Origin: Anaeromyces robustus
Taxonomy: Eukaryota > Neocallimastigomycota > Neocallimastigomycetes > Neocallimastigales > Neocallimastigaceae
Reading direction: 5' to 3'
DNA: 64,000 nt
Assembly (NCBI GenBank): GCA_002104895.1
Contig: MCFG01000229.1
Span: 26,001-90,000 of the forward strand
A program made the translations under genes and the position numbers. Of the stretch, positions 50,728 through 61,598 are shown one piece after another (position 1 is the first letter of the stretch; every line of letters starts with the position of its first letter). A model generated the notes under the pieces. The model saw nothing but the letters and a program-made list of their open reading frames with translations, was not told the DNA's origin and made no database searches.

Positions 50728-51968
50728 GAAGAAGAAAATGAAAAAAAAATATTATGTCAAAGAATTTACAAAGAATTTAAATCATTGTTGTAAATTAAAA
50801 AAAAAATTTTTTTTTTTATTTTAAAAAAAATCGATAATTTACATTAGAGTATTTCATTAAAAAATAGAATTTTATTTATTATTTATTTGTCAATTATTAA
50901 ATAAACAGTTTTTTTATATTAAATAAATGAATAAATAATAGATGTATATATTTCCAATAAAATAATAATAATAATAATATTAATATTATTATTAATAATA
51001 ATAACAATTTAGTTGTAATAGAATATTATATATAATAATACAAATTAATTCAATTATAAATTTCAAAATAAAAAAGAAAATAAAAAAAAATATTTTTATA
51101 AAGTAATTACATTACACTACATACATTTTTTCATCGTAAGTATAAAATTAATTTAGAAATAAAAATAAAAAAAAAAAATAAAATAAGATAAAATAAATAG
51201 AAATGTTCATTCCATTTTGTTTCAATTCAAATATAAATTGAAACTATATATTAAAATTTAATAAAACATTGAAAAATAATAATATAAAATATATAAATGA
51301 TTATTATTAAACATTTTATAAAATAAAATTTTAATACTCATAATAATATTATTAATTATATAATTATTTTTATTATTTTTTTTAAAAATATATATATATA
51401 TATATATTAAACCATTTCATTTTAAAATTAAAATCATATAAATCATATATACAAATATTAGTTTTATAATTATTTTTTTTATTTTTATTTATAAATAATG
51501 TTTTTTGAAAAAAATTTTTTTTTTTTTTTATTTTATTTTATATATTATTAATAAGTATCATTGTTAAAAAAAAAAAATTCACAAATAAAAAATATCAAAT
51601 AATATTTACAATTTATTTGTTATTAACTTTTTTTTTTTTAATTAGATAAAATAAAATTCAAATATTTAAAATAGTAAATAGTTCTATATAATATTTATGT
51701 TTTTAATTTTTTTTCTTTTTTAGTAATTAATCTATGAAATGAAATATATTTAAATATAATTAAAATTATAACTAAAAAAAATTTAATTATATTTAATTGT
51801 ATTTTAAAAAAAAATATCCAAGTGTATATGAATTAAAAGAAAAAAAAAAAAGAATACTTTTTTTTTTTTTTTTTTTTGAAATTGTTATTATTCTATTCTA
51901 TAATATTATTATCTATTTATTTTATTTTTTTTTTTTTACTTTCTTTATCTATTTAAATATTATTTTGA
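50728..51968. other. Spacer between convergent ACT and secreted-protein genes
   Basis: 1.2 kb of AT-rich sequence with T- and A-rich tracts (51517-51531, 51858-51877). It must hold both 3' UTRs. No gene is seen. Confidence 0.55.
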
Positions 51969-52751
51969 TTAATTAAATATATATAAATTGATAATTAAAG
52001 TTATAGCTAAAATGGCATAAGATAAAATATAATTGGATACACTACCACTAACATCTTGTAATGGGGTTGTAGCAATACTACCATCAGTAGGATTTTGATT
52101 AATATCTGTCCCAGTTCCAATTGGAGCGGCATTTAAATCACCTAATTGACCATCTTGTCCTGGTATAGTTTCCCCATTATTATTTCCATTAATAATAGCA
52201 GTATTATCTGAATTTGAACCACCACTAGTTGTACAAGAAGATAAATGAGATATAAGATTATTTATTTCTTTAACTTCATCATCGGAACTTGCCATAGATT
52301 TAATTGAATTTAAATAGGTAAGTGAAACGTCAACACAAGTTTGAGAAGAACAACTTGAATTTAATCTTTCAAAAATATCTGAAAATTTTTGATTTTTAAA
52401 AGTATCCGGGGAAGTTTGAGTTTTTTGAATAATACCTGAAAGTGGACAATAATTACCTTGTTCATCTTTAGCACAAGTAAATTTTAAAATTTCAGATATT
52501 CCTGAAAAAACTTGAGTAGTTCTATCAATAAATTCTTTATCACAACCTATTAATACTGTTGAAGGAGATTTAAATAATTGTTGACATTTTTCATTAACAT
52601 AAGCACTACACATTTTATCAAAATCTTGTCCATTAATACCTGCAATACAATCACTATATTGTTCAGCGGATTGTTTACATTGAGTATTTTCAGCTGCTAA
52701 TATTTTAACAGCTAATAAAGAAAATAAAGATAAATAACGATAAAATTTCAT
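51969..52751 (-). CDS. Cys-rich secreted, probably GPI-anchored surface protein
   Basis: A single-exon frame of 260 residues from the ATG at 52751. Residues 1-19 are a signal peptide (MKFYRYLSLFSLLAVKILA). The mature part (20-175) carries about twelve cysteines in helical-looking segments (QCKQSAEQYSDCIAG, DKMCSAYVNEKCQ, IGCDKEFI, KFTCAKDEQGNYCPL, NSSCSSQTCVDV). A Ser/Gly/Asn/Thr-rich linker follows (about 175-235), then a C-terminal hydrophobic helix (ILSYAILAITLIINLYIFN). Signal peptide, low-complexity stalk and terminal hydrophobic tail after a Ser/Gly run are the usual layout of a GPI-anchored wall or membrane protein. I do not recognise a named family. Function is unknown; a zoospore or rhizoid surface protein is one guess. 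Confidence 0.85.
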   Translation of the reverse strand: MKFYRYLSLFSLLAVKILAAENTQCKQSAEQYSDCIAGINGQDFDKMCSAYVNEKCQQLFKSPSTVLIGCDKEFIDRTTQVFSGISEILKFTCAKDEQGNYCPLSGIIQKTQTSPDTFKNQKFSDIFERLNSSCSSQTCVDVSLTYLNSIKSMASSDDEVKEINNLISHLSSCTTSGGSNSDNTAIINGNNNGETIPGQDGQLGDLNAAPIGTGTDINQNPTDGSIATTPLQDVSGSVSNYILSYAILAITLIINLYIFN

Positions 52752-54240
52752 TTTTTTTTTTTTTTAATTTAATTGAGTTTAATTTAATTTAATTTAATTT
52801 TAAAAAATTGGTGAATATTAAAAAAAGAATAATTATAATGTTTAAATTTAAATGAATGTTTAATTAGATATTTATGATTTATGTTATATATATATATGTA
52901 AAGAATTTTATAATATTATTGTTGTTGAATGAATATATATTGCGTTTATTTTTTTCTTTTTTTAAATAATAATAATAAAAAATGTTTTTTTTTTTAATTT
53001 ATAAATTAAATATTATTATTTTTTATTTTTTATTATTATTTTTTATTATTTTTTATTATTATTTCAGAATTACTTTAAATATATAATAATATATCTTTTA
53101 ATTCTTTATTTTTTTTAAAAAAAAAAAAAAATAAAATAAAAAAAAAAAAAAGAAAAAACTTTCTTTTGATTTTATATAATATCAAATTTATACTTTTTTT
53201 TTTCTTTTTCTTTTTTTTTTGTACGACACTAAATAATTAATACTTAATTAATTATTAATATTAACTGTTATTATTATTATTATTATTATTGATATAATAT
53301 TAATTATTAATAAAGTATTATTAAATGTATCGCATAATTAATAATTAATAATTTTATAATTAATAACTTTATAATTTCATATTTATTTTTTATATGATAT
53401 ATGATTTATATTAAAGTAGAGTGTTGTTATTTCTTTTTTATTTTTAATAGTAATTATTAATATTAATAATATTATTTATTATTAATATTATTTATTATTT
53501 GTTATTATTTGTTATTATTTCATTTTTGTTAGTATTATGATTAACTAACTTATATATTATTTATTAATTATTAACTATTATTAATTACTAATTATTAACT
53601 AATATTAATAATTTTATAATAAAATAAAATAAACACTTTTTATTTTTTATTAATTAATATTTAATATTTTAAATAAATTAATTACATTTAATATTTTAAT
53701 TTACTACTAATGAATAGTTACATAATTAATTAAAATAAAACTTTAAATATTATAAAAAGTAATAATTAAATTACTCATCAACATTAAATTTAAAAAAACA
53801 TTCAAAATTTTTTTAAAAAAAAAAAAAAAGTTAAAAAACCTTAATTTATATAATAAAATTAAAAATTCAAAAATTTTAATTTTATTTTTTTTTATTTTTT
53901 TTAGTATTTTAGTATATTAAATAAATTAAATTTTAATTTAAATTTTAAATTAAATTTTAATTAAATTGATAAAAAAAAATAATTTTTTTGGTTACACAAA
54001 ATTAATTTCTTTTTTTTTTTTTTTGATTTTTTTATTTTTTTATTATTTTCAATTTCCAATTTCCGATTTGATTTACTAAAAATAAATTATAAATAAATTA
54101 AAATATTTATTATAAATATGAATTATTATTATAAATATTATGAATATTATAAATATTATGAATTATAAAATAAAACTATTATATAAAAAATATAATATTT
54201 ATAATTAATATTAATATTTATAATAAATATTAATATTTAT

Positions 54241-54840
54241 AATTATTATGTTTTATTATATATTTCTACTTGTTATAATAATTAGAATTCTTTACTTTAT
54301 AATTATTATGTTTTATTATATATTTCTACTTGTTATAATAATTAGAATTCTTTACTTTATAATTATTATGTTTTATTATATATTTCTACTTGTTATAATA
54401 ATTAGAATTCTTTACTTTATAATTATTATGTTTTATTATATATTTCTACTTGTTATAATAATTAGAATTCTTTACTTTATAATTATTATGTTTTATTATA
54501 TATTTCTACTTGTTATAATAATTAGAATTCTTTACTTTATAATTATTATGTTTTATTATATATTTCTACTTGTTATAATAATTAGAATTCTTTACTTTAT
54601 AATTATTATGTTTTATTATATATTTCTACTTGTTATAATAATTAGAATTCTTTACTTTATAATTATTATGTTTTATTATATATTTCTACTTGTTATAATA
54701 ATTAGAATTCTTTACTTTATAATTATTATGTTTTATTATATATTTCTACTTGTTATAATAATTAGAATTCTTTACTTTATAATTATTATGTTTTATTATA
54801 TATTTCTACTTGTTATAATAATTAGAATTCTTTACTTTAT
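54241..54840. repeat. Minisatellite: ten identical 60-bp units
   Basis: The 60-bp unit (starting AATTATTATGTTTTATTATA, with one EcoRI site GAATTC per unit) is repeated exactly ten times without any mismatch, covering 600 bp. Because 60 is divisible by 3, one frame stays open for 203 codons (54248-54859) with a 20-residue hydrophobic period. I treat that as fortuitous. Confidence 0.98.
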
Positions 54841-55899
54841 AATAGTAATTAATAATTAATAATTAATAATTAATAAAATCATTATTTAATTATTTAATTT
54901 GATTTTCATTAAAAAAAAAAAAAACATTTTTAGATTAAATAATTAAAATAATAAAAACCCAAATTTTTTTTACCATTTGTTTCATCAATGTAACATTTTT
55001 AATTAAAAGTAAAAAAACGAAAAAACAAAAAACAAAATTTTTAAAATTACCGGAAAATCGTAGATTTTTTATTTTTTATTTTTTTTATTTTTTACTTTTT
55101 ATTTTATGATTTACAAAAAAAAAAAAAAAAAAAAAAGTTTATTCATTATTAAACTTTAAATAAGAGAAAATAAAAAATAAAAATAAAAAATAAAAATAAA
55201 AATAAAAATTTATTATAAAAAAAAATATTAATAAAATATTAATAAAATAATAAATAATAATTATTATAAAATATTAAATAATAAATAATAAAAATAAATA
55301 ATTATAAAATATTATTAGTTATATTAGAAAAAAACTCTATTTTATTTTAACTTTTTTCTTTCTTTCTTTCTTTCTTTTTTGTTAATTATTATTGTATAAA
55401 TTTATTATTGGTTATTAATTATTGATTATTTATCTTGTGTATATATTATGAATTATTTATTTTTATTATTAAACAACATTATCTACAACCAACTCAATTC
55501 TATTTTTTAAATTGTTATTGTAAATTTTTCTTTAATTCCATTTTTACCTTTTTTTAAAGTTAATTGTTTTAATTTTGTTTTTTTTTTTTTTTAATTATGT
55601 AAATGTATATATAAATATAAATATAATAAATAAATAATTAAAACATTTTATATTTATTTTCAACTATTTTTTTTTTTATTTTTTTATTCATTATTATTTT
55701 TTATGTTATGTTAAGTATTCAACTATTCATTAATTTCATTAGCCACCTTTTCTTTTATTTTTTATTTTATATTTTTTATTTTATTTATAATTTATTGTTT
55801 ATTGTTTATTGTTTATTATTCATTATTATTTAATATTATTATATAAATCATTGAATGATTGATCGATTGTTATAATGGATCGATCGATTATTTGTCTAT

Positions 55900-56024
55900 A
55901 AAAAAATAAATAAATAAATAAGTAAGTAAATAAATATATAAATAAATAAATAAATAAATACTAAATAAATATATAATGATTATAATTATAATAATAAATA
56001 AATAAATAATAATTAAATAAATAA

Positions 56025-56083
<59 letters not shown>

Positions 56084-56092
56084 ATAGAAAAA

Positions 56093-56124
<32 letters not shown>

Positions 56125-56195
56125 AATTATAATAATAATGAATGAATGAATGAATGATAATATAGAAGTTCCATTCATTTAATTGCTTAACATTT

Positions 56196-56226
<31 letters not shown>

Positions 56227-56305
56227 TTATTTATTTATTTATTTATTTATTCATTCATTATTATTATTATAATTATTATTTATTTATTTATTTATTCACT
56301 TATTT
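55900..56305. repeat. AAAT/ATTT arrays in inverted orientation
   Basis: The left part (55900-56155) is AAAT units followed by AATAATAATGAATGAATGAA. After about 100 bp (including GAAGTTCCATTCATTTAATT) the right part (56199-56310) is ATTT units with TTCATTCATTATTATTATTA, the mirror complement. Together they can form a long imperfect hairpin with arms of about 50-100 bp. Confidence 0.85.
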
Positions 56306-58285
56306 ATTGATATTTCTTTTAATTTAACTATAATTAGTAATTATTAATTAATTAATTAATAAGAAAAACAATATTATTAAATATTATTTTTATTATTATA
56401 TTTTTTTATTATATTTTTTATTATTTTTAATATTATTTTTGTTAACTTTATTACTTCTATTTTTATTTTTATATTTATTTCTATAAAATGTCTTATTATT
56501 TAAAACATAAAACATAAAACATAAAAAAAGAGGATTTTTTTTAAAATTTCTATTTTTATATTCTTTTTTTATTTTATTTTTTTTATTTTATTTTTTATTT
56601 AATATTTTTTTTTATCCATTTTAACTATTTTTTGTTTAAATTTGATTTGATATTCCAAAAAAAAAAAAAGAAAAAAAAAAAAAGAAAAAAAAATTTTTTT
56701 ATTTTTCACATGATAATTGAAAAAAAAATTAAAAAATTAATAAAATTTTTCTATTTTTTTTTATTATTGTTATTCTGTATTCTGTAATTTTCTAAATTTT
56801 CTATAAAAAAATTTTTTTTCTTTTCTTTTTTTTTGTATTGTTTTTTGTTTTATAAACAAATAAAAAAATAAAATAAAAGTAAAAATAACAAATAAAAATA
56901 ACAAATAAAAAATAAAATAAAATAGAAAATAATAAAAAAGAAAATAGACAATATTTTATAAATTTAAAAACTTCTTTTTTTTATTTTTTTATTTTTTATT
57001 TGATTCATAAAATTTTTAAAAAAAAAATTTTTTTTTTGTTGATTTCCATTAAACAAAATGTTTCACTTTCATTTAATCATTAATATATATTAAAATATAT
57101 TACAATATATTGATTTTAAATTAAAATTTTAAGATATTCAAATATTAGATTAAATATTTACTTATTTAATAATTATTTATTCATTTATTTATTTAATAAT
57201 TTATTGATTTATTTAATTAAATAATAATTATTTATTCATTTATTTATTTAATAATATTTTTTTTAAATTTTCACATTTTTTTTTTTCTTTCTTTCTTTCT
57301 TCCTTTTTTTGTTTGCTTATTTTTTTTGCTAAAATTGTGAACTTAAAAATCTTCATTTTCTTTTTTTAGTTAAATGTTAGAGATAAAAAAATTAAAAAAA
57401 AACCTTTTTTTTTATTTCTTACACATAAAAAAAAATAAAAAAAATAAAAAATAAAAAAATAAAAAAAAAAAAGAAATTTAATAAATATTAATAATTAATA
57501 ATTAATAATTAATTAAATAAATATAAAAATAAATAGATATAAAATAAATAAATTATTAATATTTCTTTTTACATTAACAATAAAACAATATAACAATAAC
57601 AATAATAGCAATAATAGCAATAATAGCAATTAAAAAGAAATAATAAATAAATAACTTAATAAATAAATAGATAATTAAATAATTAAGTAAATAAATAAAT
57701 AGTTAAATAAATAATCTTTTTTTTTTTTTTATTATTTACAAAAATGGAATGATTACATTAATTTAATTTAAAGTTTTTTTAATTATTGTTATTAAAAAAA
57801 AAATTAAAAAAAAAATTAAAATTAAATAAAAAAAAAAAAAAAGATTTTCTATTTATTAATTAATATTAATATATTAAAAGAAAAAAAAAATTTTTTTTTT
57901 TTTTTAATCTTTTTCTACTATAAAAAATCAAAAAAAGAACGAAAAAAAAAATTTTTTTTCCCTTTTTCTTTTTTTTTTTTTTTTTTTTCACATATATATA
58001 ATATAAAGTTGATTTTGAAATAAAGAAATATTAATTATTTAAATAAATTATTATAAACTAAAAAATAAACTAAAAATAAAATAAACCAAAATAAAATAAA
58101 ATAAAAAAGAAAATAATAATTATTTTAAAATAATACAATTACTTAAATTTATAAAATACTTTTTTTGAATATATATATATATAATTTAACCAAAAAATAT
58201 TTATACCTATTTTTATAAAAATATATAAAAAAAATTATTTTTTTTCTTTTGAATAAATAAATAAATAAATAAATAAATATTAAAC

Positions 58286-58936
58286 ATGAATACGGATGAT
58301 ATTACTTTTAGAAAAGCTATTCTTGAAGAAGATTTTGAAGAATGTCTTAATGTAATTTGTGATGCCTTCCAAGGTTATCCAATATATTCTATTTATACTA
58401 ATAAAGATGATAAACAACAACAACAATTTGATAGAGCTTTAATGTATTGTCAACTTATGGATGCTTTTGTTCATGATACGGTTATGGTAGCTGAATATGA
58501 TAAACAAATTTTATGTGTTACATTAATACAAAATCCAGAACGTAAAGAACCATCTGTACTTGAATATATTTTACATCTTGGAGGTTTATCCGTTTTTAAA
58601 ACTGGAGGAATTAAAAATACTTTTGGATTTTTACATATGGTTGAAAAAATAAATTTACCACGTGAAGAATATTCTAAAAAAACTCCAAAAACTTGGAATT
58701 TAGAATGTATTGCTGTTAATAAAAATTTTAAAGGTCAAGGCATTGGAAGTAAAATGATAAATGAATGTGTGGTTCCATTAGTTAGAGAAAATGGTGCTAA
58801 CCATCTTACTCTTATTACTAATAAAGAAAAAAATACTTTATTCTATAAAAAAAATGATTTTAAAGTTTTTCAATATGATAAATTTGATATCAATAATAAA
58901 TTAGTTGAAAATTGGTGTTTTACTCGTACCATTTAA
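58286..58936 (+). CDS. GNAT-family N-acetyltransferase
   Basis: A complete intronless frame of 216 residues. It begins MNTDDITFRKAILEEDFEECLNVICDAF and ends VENWCFTRTI. GNAT motif A is clear: NLECIAVNKNFKGQGIGSKMI, with the acetyl-CoA pyrophosphate loop Q-G-I-G-S (about residues 149-155). It is followed by HLTLITNKEKNTLFYKKNDFKVF, the usual motif B with FYKKNDF (F-Y-x-x-x-G/D-F). The acceptor substrate cannot be inferred. Many such stand-alone GNATs in anaerobic fungi resemble bacterial ones and lack introns, as here (inference). A TAAA run (58255-58278) precedes the ATG, as in the ACT gene. Confidence 0.88.
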   Translation: MNTDDITFRKAILEEDFEECLNVICDAFQGYPIYSIYTNKDDKQQQQFDRALMYCQLMDAFVHDTVMVAEYDKQILCVTLIQNPERKEPSVLEYILHLGGLSVFKTGGIKNTFGFLHMVEKINLPREEYSKKTPKTWNLECIAVNKNFKGQGIGSKMINECVVPLVRENGANHLTLITNKEKNTLFYKKNDFKVFQYDKFDINNKLVENWCFTRTI

Positions 58937-59024
58937 ATATAAAAAAAATAAAAATTAAAAATAAAATAAAATAAAAAAAAAAACTTGAAAAAAAAAAATA
59001 AAATAAAATAAAAAAAAGAACGAA

Positions 59025-59185
59025 CGAAAGAAGAAGAAGAAGTAAAAAAAAAAAAAAGACAATAATAATTATGAAAGAAGAAGAAGTATAAAAAAAAAAA
59101 AACAATAATAATTATGAAAGAAGAAGAAGTATAAAAAAAAAACAATAATAATTATGAAAGAAGAAGAAGTAAAAAATAATAATTA
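59025..59185. repeat. About 42-bp minisatellite just past the GNAT stop
   Basis: Three copies of a unit containing CAATAATAATTATGAAAGAA (starting at 59060, 59103, 59143), plus a partial first copy. They differ mainly in the length of a poly-A tract. They probably lie in the GNAT 3' UTR. Confidence 0.88.
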
Positions 59186-59809
59186 ACAAAAAAGAATGAA
59201 AGAATGAATGAAATAAAATTTGTGTGAAATAAACAAAAATATATATATTGAACAAATGAATGAGTGAAAAAAAATAAAATAAAATAAAACCATAATACAT
59301 AAAGAATAAAGAATAACACCAAAAATGAAAAAAAAAAATATCAAAAATGAAAAATTTTCACAATTTTTTTTTGGAAAAATAATAAAAATAATAATACTTT
59401 AAGAAAAAAAAAATATGTATATAATAATGATTAATATATTTTATCTATCATTTAATACTTTAAAAAAAAAAAAATACAACTTTTCTTTTATATTTTTAAT
59501 TGTTTATTTTATATTATAAATAATTTTATTTAAAATTAAAAAAATATTTATTTAGTTATTATGTATGATAATTTTAACTAAAAAAAAAAAAAAAAAAAAA
59601 AAAAAACATACATATATATATATACATACCATACATACATATATATAACACAATACTATAACATTTTATTTATACTATTCTATATTATTTATACTATTTA
59701 TATTATTTATGATATAAAACTTGTATATATAATATATATCTATCTATACTTAATAAAAATTAAAAATTTAAAAATAAAAAAATAAAAAATAAAAATATAT
59801 AATATATAA

Positions 59810-60000
59810 TATATATTATTATTATTATTATTATATTATAATTAATAGTGTTATTATTATTATTATTATTATTATATTATAATTAATAGTGTTGTTGTTA
59901 TTATTATTGTTATTATATTATAATTAATAGTGTTATTATTATTATTATTATTATTATATTATAATTAATAGTGTTGTTATTATTATTATTATTATTTTAT
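59810..60000. repeat. About 41-44-bp minisatellite built from an ATT array
   Basis: Four copies of ATATTATAATTAATAGTG separated by ATT/GTT runs of variable length. Confidence 0.88.
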
Positions 60001-60015
60001 CAATAATTATTTTTT

Positions 60016-60116
60016 TTAAATACATAAATACTCATACTTCATAATATCATTTTCATGAGGTATATTTCTAAATATTTTTCGTAATTGATCAAAATATTTA
60101 ATCTTTGGATATAGTA
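60016..60116 (-). pseudogene. Possible gene relic (C-terminal fragment of an unidentified protein)
   Basis: The minus strand reads LLYPKIKYFDQLRKIFRNIP then HENDIMKYEYLCI and a stop at 60016. Composition is protein-like and richer in C/G than the surroundings. It is preceded by a poly-T tract, and no intact upstream exon is found. Further scraps with similar composition continue to about 60550 but are full of stops. The parent gene is not identified. Confidence 0.25.
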
Positions 60117-61598
60117 AAAAAAAAAAAAAAAACTAAATTTTTTATTAAAAAAAAATCTCATATCATTAAAAAATATTGTTGAGGTTAAAATTTTGATAAT
60201 AGTTCTATCCTATAGTTAATTATGAACTAATGAAATTAAATAGTAAAATAATATTATTTGTCGATCTTTATATCGTAAAAAATATCATATTTTATTGATT
60301 ATTTCTCATTTTGGATAAAAAAAAATATTCTTTTACATATATATAAAATAATAATGATTAAAGGATGATCAATTTACATTTTCTTTGTTACTACAAATAT
60401 CTCCATCAAAGATATTTTTTTTTATTCATTCTTTAAATATTTTTTTTCTATTAGGTTTGATGAAAAATTTAATATTAGTATATTCCTGTTAATAATATTG
60501 GCACAATATTTTAATATATTTATATATCGTAGGAATAGTCACTTAGAATATTACTAAAAAAATTTTTGATAGCATTGTAATAAATAATTATTATAGTTTA
60601 AATATGCCACAATGTATATAAATAAGTTTTTTTTTTTTATTTGTTTGTTTGTTTGTTGTTGTATATATTCCTCACTAAATATTTAAATATTTAAATAATA
60701 AATCTAAACTAATTTTTAAATTATCTAACTACAAAAAAATAAAAAAAATAAAAAATAAAATAAGTATTTATTATTAATTATTGATATTAATTATTAATTA
60801 TCATTTATTATCAATTATAAACTATTGTTATTATTATTGTTTGTGTTGTTGTTAAGTCAATTTTATATTTTCTCCATTTATATATATATTTTGGTAATTC
60901 TAAATTTTTTTTTCCTTTTATGTTTATGTTTTTTTTTTTTTTTTTTTTTTTAACTTTTTATTGTCTAAGAAAATTTTATTTTAAAATAAAATAGTGAAAA
61001 AAAAAAAAAAAATTATTAAAAATATTATTTTTTTATTCAATTTTTTTTTATTTTTTTTTTTTTTTTTATTTATTTATTTAATAATTTTTTTTATATTTTT
61101 TTAATAGATAATATATTATTTACAAGTAATAAATGTTTTTTTTTATTATTATAATTATTATTTTCTTTTTGTATATTTCTTTTTAGTTATTTATTTTTCA
61201 TTTTATCATTTTTTTTTAATTTTTTATAATAATATTATTAATTATTTGTATTGAATTTTGTTATTTATAAAATGAAAAAAAAAATAAAAATAATTATTAT
61301 TCCTATTTATTAGAATATGTATAATAATTATTTATTAATTATAGGTTTATATTATATAATATTTATATATATTAATTAAAAATTAAAAAAAGGAAAAAAA
61401 AATATTAATAATAAATAATAATAAACGGTTTTATATATAATATTTATTTATTATATTATATATCCATTATTATATATTCATAAAAAAAATATTATTATTA
61501 TTATTATTATTATTATTTTTTCTTTTATTATTATTATTATTACTATTGTATTTTTGTAATTTTGTTAAAAAAAAAATTTGTATTTATTTATTTAAATT

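Larger units (their letters stand above)
52752..58285. other. Repeat-rich gene-free spacer, 5.5 kb
   Basis: This shared upstream region of the secreted-protein gene (minus) and the GNAT gene (plus) contains no supportable coding exon. It holds a 10-copy 60-bp minisatellite, a large imperfect ATTT/AAAT inverted repeat, TTTC runs (55358-55378, 57287-57303), an ATAGCA-type patch (57605-57630) and many homopolymers. Confidence 0.7.
58937..61598. other. Convergent spacer between GNAT and PFL
   Basis: 2.7 kb containing two minisatellites (59025-59185, 59810-60000), a short coding-like relic (60016-60116) and long A and T tracts (59581-59606, 60932-60951). It must hold the 3' ends of both genes. 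Confidence 0.6.

Noticed and set aside
54248-54859. 203-codon open frame of ten identical 20-residue hydrophobic repeats
   Set aside because: It exists only because the 60-bp minisatellite unit is a multiple of three. Composition is pure AT-derived Ile/Leu/Phe/Tyr with no regulatory context or family similarity.
58920-59300. Phe-rich minus-strand frames downstream of the GNAT gene
   Set aside because: They arise from poly-A and AAG minisatellite sequence. No conserved residues.
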